Origin: Leptospira interrogans
GTDB lineage: Bacteria; Spirochaetota; Leptospiria; Leptospirales; Leptospiraceae
Direction of reading: 5' to 3'
Length of the DNA: 64,000 bases
Assembly (NCBI RefSeq): GCF_900156205.1
Contig: NZ_FTNA01000007.1
Location: 137,039-201,038, forward strand
Every line of letters starts with the position of its first letter. Position 1 is the stretch's first letter. This document shows, piece by piece, positions 61,101 to 64,000 of this stretch. The position numbers were made by a program, and so were the translations under genes. The notes under the pieces are model-generated. The model was not told the origin of the DNA, searched no databases, and saw nothing but the letters and a program-made list of their open reading frames with translations.

Positions 61101-64000
61101 TACAGACGCACTCGCATGACCATTCTTACTCGCTGAGATCCCAAGGCTCGCATTCGCCCAATCCTTACCGCCTACCTTGTCAAAATCGTAGCTTGCGTTG
61201 GCTGTGTAGTCTCCGCTTTTAAAGTTGTAGTCTAAACCAAGTCCAAGTTTGTTCGTAAAGTTCGCATTTACGTTCATTCCGAGTCCCGCATCTCGATTGT
61301 AACTGAAGCCCAAACTTAAATTACTCATCTTCATTGCAGCAGCAAATGCTTGCATCGCTTCACCTACTGGCAACGCTTTGGATCCTGCAATGTTGCCGCT
61401 AATTCCACCTCCCCAACCGCCTTTTACTTCATGTTGACCCGTTAAGAGGTTCGCATTTTGGTGTTTGGTGTAGGTTACATATCCTGTTACAGGTGTTTTA
61501 ATTCCCATCGTCGCTGCCGAGATCAGTCCGTTTGCTAACGCAGCGACTGCCCCATTCGTTCCGTTGATACTGCCTTCTACTCCCATGCTTACGGCTGTGC
61601 TTATCGCAAGGGCTGCGATTTGTCCGTAGGTTAAGGTGGCCGTTGTTCCCGCTATAGTTGTGCTCACCGCCGTCGTGGTTAACCCACTCAACCACGTTCC
61701 CGCCAAAGGTCCAGTGGTCCCCGCCGAACAAGCTACCATCGCCGCAGCCGCCGCTACTTGTACTACGGTTTGTGCATCTCTCAATCTTTGTTCTTTGGCG
61801 GCTTTCTTCGCTTCTTTCTGATCTATATGATATTTTAGTAATAAACCTAAGTTATGCGCCGCTTCTTTGTCTCCGGGCATCAACGTTTGGCCAATTATAT
61901 CAAACAATTGGTTACGCATCTCGCTCTCTATATGAGCCTTGTTGATAATCCCCTGTTGGGTCCTTGCTTTTACATCCTCTTGAGTGACTATGTTTTTCCA
62001 ATCTTTTGTCTGGTCATATACACTATTTCTAAATGAGGAAGACACGACTCCTTCGCCTAACAAGTTCCCTGCGTCAGCGATCGTAGTCATTATTCCTTTA
62101 ACTCCTTTCGTTACTAAACTAGTAAGTCCTCCGCTAAACAATTTGTTGTCTAAGAACATAAACGCCGATACCGGATTTGTGAGCGCCGTCAGTCCAATGG
62201 CGTCGTTACGTTTGTGTAAGTCCCTCTCCGCTTGTTTTCTTACCACAAAGTCAGACGCTTGTTGGGACCACATTTCTACCGTCGCTTGATCCCAGTGGTT
62301 CACCCTTCCGTATTCTTTTACGCTCGCGCTTGCAAGTCCCACTTGGTCAGCGTCCCAAGTCCTTATACTATCCTTATATCCCTTTAACTTTATATCATTT
62401 ATGGACGTTCTTACTTGTTGATTGATCTCTTTTTCATATCTCTCAGACGTCAGTCCCAAATCTCCGGATAGATGGGTCATTCCGTTGACCCCGGCTCCTA
62501 TTACTTCACCTAACGCTCCACCTATATTAGCAATTGCTAATTTTAATTCTCCCGCAATCGAGTTTAAAGAAAAAGCCGCTCCATTACGTCCAAGCTCTGC
62601 CTTCGCTTCTTTCATCTCTATGTAGTCCATAGCATATTGAGATGCAAAGCTTGTAAATTCTGGGGACCAGTGTTGTTGTTCTCCTATCTTCTGAACTGCA
62701 AAACCATACATACTGGTCTTAAATTCTTTCCATTTGTGCATAGAATCCAAATTGTTTCCGTAAGAATCCAGTGTGGATTTTGATAAAGCACCAACACCCG
62801 GGGCAATAACCACGTCTAAGATCGGTCCCGCAGCATGTATGAGCGCACTTTCAAATCCTTCCAATCCTAAATCATTAAATGCACTATGAACCGCTTTACC
62901 GATTCCTAAATTACGATTTCCTAAATCGTGTTTCGCTTTGCTTGCTTCCATATGTGCCATCAATCCACCGGAGAGAAAGGCCGCTACATCCGGAGGAAGA
63001 TCAAACGTGTTTACAAGTACCGTAGAAATTACGTCTTGTACCGCTTGGTTCGCCTGTTTAGTAACCCAACTCCCAGTCGACATTCCACCCAATAACACAG
63101 CTTGTGCGTAATCTACGATCAAGTTCGCAATCTTTACTTTGTTGCTTACGTCTTGAGATGCTATCGACGCGTTCATATCGTTCAGGTTTTGCGCCGTGAT
63201 CACTTCGTGGAATAAGTCCGCAGTATATTTGTTAGACGATAAATATGTACCTACATTTTGGAACGTCGTATTAACTAACTCCCCGATTCCGTTGTCTCTT
63301 CCGTCAAAAATGTCTCCTAACCTGGACGCACCTCTTCCCAACAAAAGCGCTTTTGGATTCGGAGGTGCAATCGTAACCACTCTATCGTCTTCGTTATAAC
63401 AGTACGAACTTGCCTGTGCAAAATCCGCACCACATTGACTTGTAGTTCCGTTGTAAATTTTTCTATTTGCAGTAATTTTTCCATCCGCGCCAATTGCAAC
63501 GCTGTCGTATTTGTTTTCTATGTATTGATTACAGTTGCCGTTCATTAAATTTTTTCCACAGCCTTCGTCGCTTTGAATCCAATCTCCAACGGTCATCTGT
63601 TTTTCTACACCGTCCTCGTCTTTAAACGTACGGATATTTCCGTTTTCGTCTAACACGTATGTGGTGGATATGTCTTCCCCCGAATATTTGTCCTTGGTTT
63701 TGATAGTCTTGGTTTTGAGCCCGTGCGCTTCCATCAGGTCCTGTTGACCGTTTTGCGTAAACTGCTTCTCGTTCCGCATCGAGTCAGCTACTCCCTGCAT
63801 GTAACCAAGAATGTTGTCCATCAAAGCATTGTTAGTTGATGACAACAAAGTCAAATTAGACACTCCCGTAATCGCCCTGCTCATACTCGAACCGAACGAA
63901 CTTAACAATGAAAAATTAGGAATTCCTCTATCTGCGTTTCTATCTAAGTTATTTAGAATATTCGAAAATCCGTCACCATACTGCATCGTGTCCGTCGAAT
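58194..64000 (-). CDS. Giant Hint-effector with papain-like C-terminal module (5' end outside window)
   Basis: At least 1934 residues; the frame is open to the window edge, so the N-terminus is missing. Residue numbers are from the internal ATG 63986. Residues 1-1170 are closely similar to the giant protein at 48724. The Hint domain runs from DTCFVAGSKV (Cys 1175) through TTWNHPFRRYRA and VEDNHTYVVGG to GIGYVVHNY (His 1411, Asn 1412). The 517 residues after it are unique: a charged helical part (about 1414-1740), then Cys 1758 in AAICRADTNYLQNRV, His 1875 in GPNHYYEISMNSKG and Asn 1891 in YLNHTG. The His-Asn spacing of 16 equals the His-Asp spacing of the C39-like module at 47470, so I read this as a papain-like peptidase or transferase fold, with moderate confidence. 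Its stop codon overlaps the start of the first lipoprotein gene. Confidence 0.8.
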   Translation of the reverse strand, partial: STDTMQYGDGFSNILNNLDRNADRGIPNFSLLSSFGSSMSRAITGVSNLTLLSSTNNALMDNILGYMQGVADSMRNEKQFTQNGQQDLMEAHGLKTKTIKTKDKYSGEDISTTYVLDENGNIRTFKDEDGVEKQMTVGDWIQSDEGCGKNLMNGNCNQYIENKYDSVAIGADGKITANRKIYNGTTSQCGADFAQASSYCYNEDDRVVTIAPPNPKALLLGRGASRLGDIFDGRDNGIGELVNTTFQNVGTYLSSNKYTADLFHEVITAQNLNDMNASIASQDVSNKVKIANLIVDYAQAVLLGGMSTGSWVTKQANQAVQDVISTVLVNTFDLPPDVAAFLSGGLMAHMEASKAKHDLGNRNLGIGKAVHSAFNDLGLEGFESALIHAAGPILDVVIAPGVGALSKSTLDSYGNNLDSMHKWKEFKTSMYGFAVQKIGEQQHWSPEFTSFASQYAMDYIEMKEAKAELGRNGAAFSLNSIAGELKLAIANIGGALGEVIGAGVNGMTHLSGDLGLTSERYEKEINQQVRTSINDIKLKGYKDSIRTWDADQVGLASASVKEYGRVNHWDQATVEMWSQQASDFVVRKQAERDLHKRNDAIGLTALTNPVSAFMFLDNKLFSGGLTSLVTKGVKGIMTTIADAGNLLGEGVVSSSFRNSVYDQTKDWKNIVTQEDVKARTQQGIINKAHIESEMRNQLFDIIGQTLMPGDKEAAHNLGLLLKYHIDQKEAKKAAKEQRLRDAQTVVQVAAAAAMVACSAGTTGPLAGTWLSGLTTTAVSTTIAGTTATLTYGQIAALAISTAVSMGVEGSINGTNGAVAALANGLISAATMGIKTPVTGYVTYTKHQNANLLTGQHEVKGGWGGGISGNIAGSKALPVGEAMQAFAAAMKMSNLSLGFSYNRDAGLGMNVNANFTNKLGLGLDYNFKSGDYTANASYDFDKVGGKDWANASLGISASKNGHASASVSYNTDGNTAIPQALRGSGATLDFGNDGLIGLSVQAMRGATVGTLTYDTNTHGFQPLTLNNNYQNEFNQGQAAENAAYNHQKGQMEILMKELSLGTKMDKPLFTQAEIDAALPKDEHGNLDMEKANPEKLLDKWNAHKEARSKTPEGLQKWKDEVSKAGERSGIEVKFNDGKSATSTFGKFVTGLMGDVAQSFGFANDGSKMIDKAGVFHLDTCFVAGSKVTKLKNKNIKIYGNTNISSTSNGANLSGFNSEDYEFANIEEIRIGDVVRSWNENTNTFENKRVTETFVHEVPQLFFLELDGEEEIHTTWNHPFRRYRATQESEPNRNERQSAGYGVERGFENHSVEHFRNVALENRDVTETSHLTPNQLAPNVSKILATGNYSLTPQSEWVKVEDLKLKDQVLRSDGSWGTVTGIYYYNTEPTKVYNLEVEDNHTYVVGGDVLGIGYVVHNYIVDQKDKFLSGAEVEKAYKDHKKMGEKAEIKWGDKTYKKVNGEGEGVAVFVRDYDDKGTKEYIRITKDGLIEQKIKWKGQLGEFMANTLSGEKTKYFNTRGEEVFLQPDKLVRDGGSKKLPFDPVDTKLANNIVDKVKNDYEQSLRTEYANDKKSKLTPAQIDVKVKAEMAVYNRIADRTFRNSYTDENGNAIKHGSDEFLATFAEPEFNGQNSTKKPDGMEIPVKVVIEYMRSKYPDGKGYTPNLAPWNERIATHKENLHELNVELKTGLQKEGMSDKERKSFQKDMEKKIASESNKMYAVELERRHRMEEFEKSSNLIFGKNSKGEYNVSSSEIAKQTKAAICRADTNYLQNRVNGRMDASFGEYFMNKVEMGDIRPGTGQTKGLVWDNGYLKGYDDQYPPKGQDGIPDGFDASNEYTGEPLSHDYIQEVTANMKPGQAIQVWADTDVNKGNNSKPGPNHYYEISMNSKGEFVYLNHTGEVVTYYDNEGTKKYLKHNFPIPQEAWKSLRIFRVYK

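Overview
The window is AT-rich chromosomal DNA of a spirochaete. It is most likely a pathogenic Leptospira close to L. interrogans. The reasons are the low GC content, the HrcA-GrpE-DnaK-DnaJ set behind a CIRCE operator, an MsbA/LpxK lipid A pair, the many GTGGGAAC-type intergenic repeats, and two giant proteins that resemble a large-protein family I remember only from Leptospira (I recall it as TIGR04388). The species call is recognition from memory, not a database result.

Left part (1-43 kb): ordinary housekeeping genes separated by unusually long, repeat-filled gaps. In order they encode a CatB/Vat-like acetyltransferase, a helix-hairpin-helix protein convergent with an envelope protein, a YbiT-type ABC-F ATPase, an OmpA/beta-propeller protein, a DUF1835 protein, a class A PBP, a family 5 solute-binding lipoprotein, MsbA and LpxK, a membrane-anchored coiled-coil protein, a DUF115 protein with a class B PASTA PBP, an ArsC-like enzyme, the heat-shock operon, a Gfo/Idh/MocA oxidoreductase, a YqgE/AlgH protein, a small Cys-rich secreted protein, a YbbA/YbbP-like ABC exporter, and LeuS. 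The gaps carry at least three families of short inverted-repeat elements: about 102 bp with GAGTTGTTGAAAAA ends, about 177 bp with GGACGCAT ends, and one of about 168 bp bounded by AACGTGAGTT. They also carry a composite GTGGGAACT repeat. A pair of 180-bp structured repeats stands in inverted orientation around two genes.

Transition (43-46 kb): a RelE-like toxin gene whose antitoxin frame has a nonsense codon, two small orphan genes each ending in a strong terminator, and an rve/DDE transposase.

Right part (46-64 kb): all on the minus strand, a locus that looks like a polymorphic-toxin system. Two giant paralogous proteins (one cut by the window edge) share a long core and a C-terminal Hint (Hedgehog/intein-type) autoprocessing domain ending in VVHNY. 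Past the Hint domain they diverge into unrelated-looking C-terminal modules. By motif reading both modules have the same papain/C39-like catalytic layout (Cys, then His, then Asp/Asn 16 residues on). Each is followed by small secreted proteins that are candidate immunity proteins: three tandem paralogous lipoproteins behind one effector, and a single signal-peptide protein behind the other. In the second effector two in-frame TAG codons separate the Hint domain from the peptidase module. A 293-bp remnant of a third paralog lies next to the transposase. I regard this locus as the most interesting content of the window. Its toxin/immunity assignment is inference.
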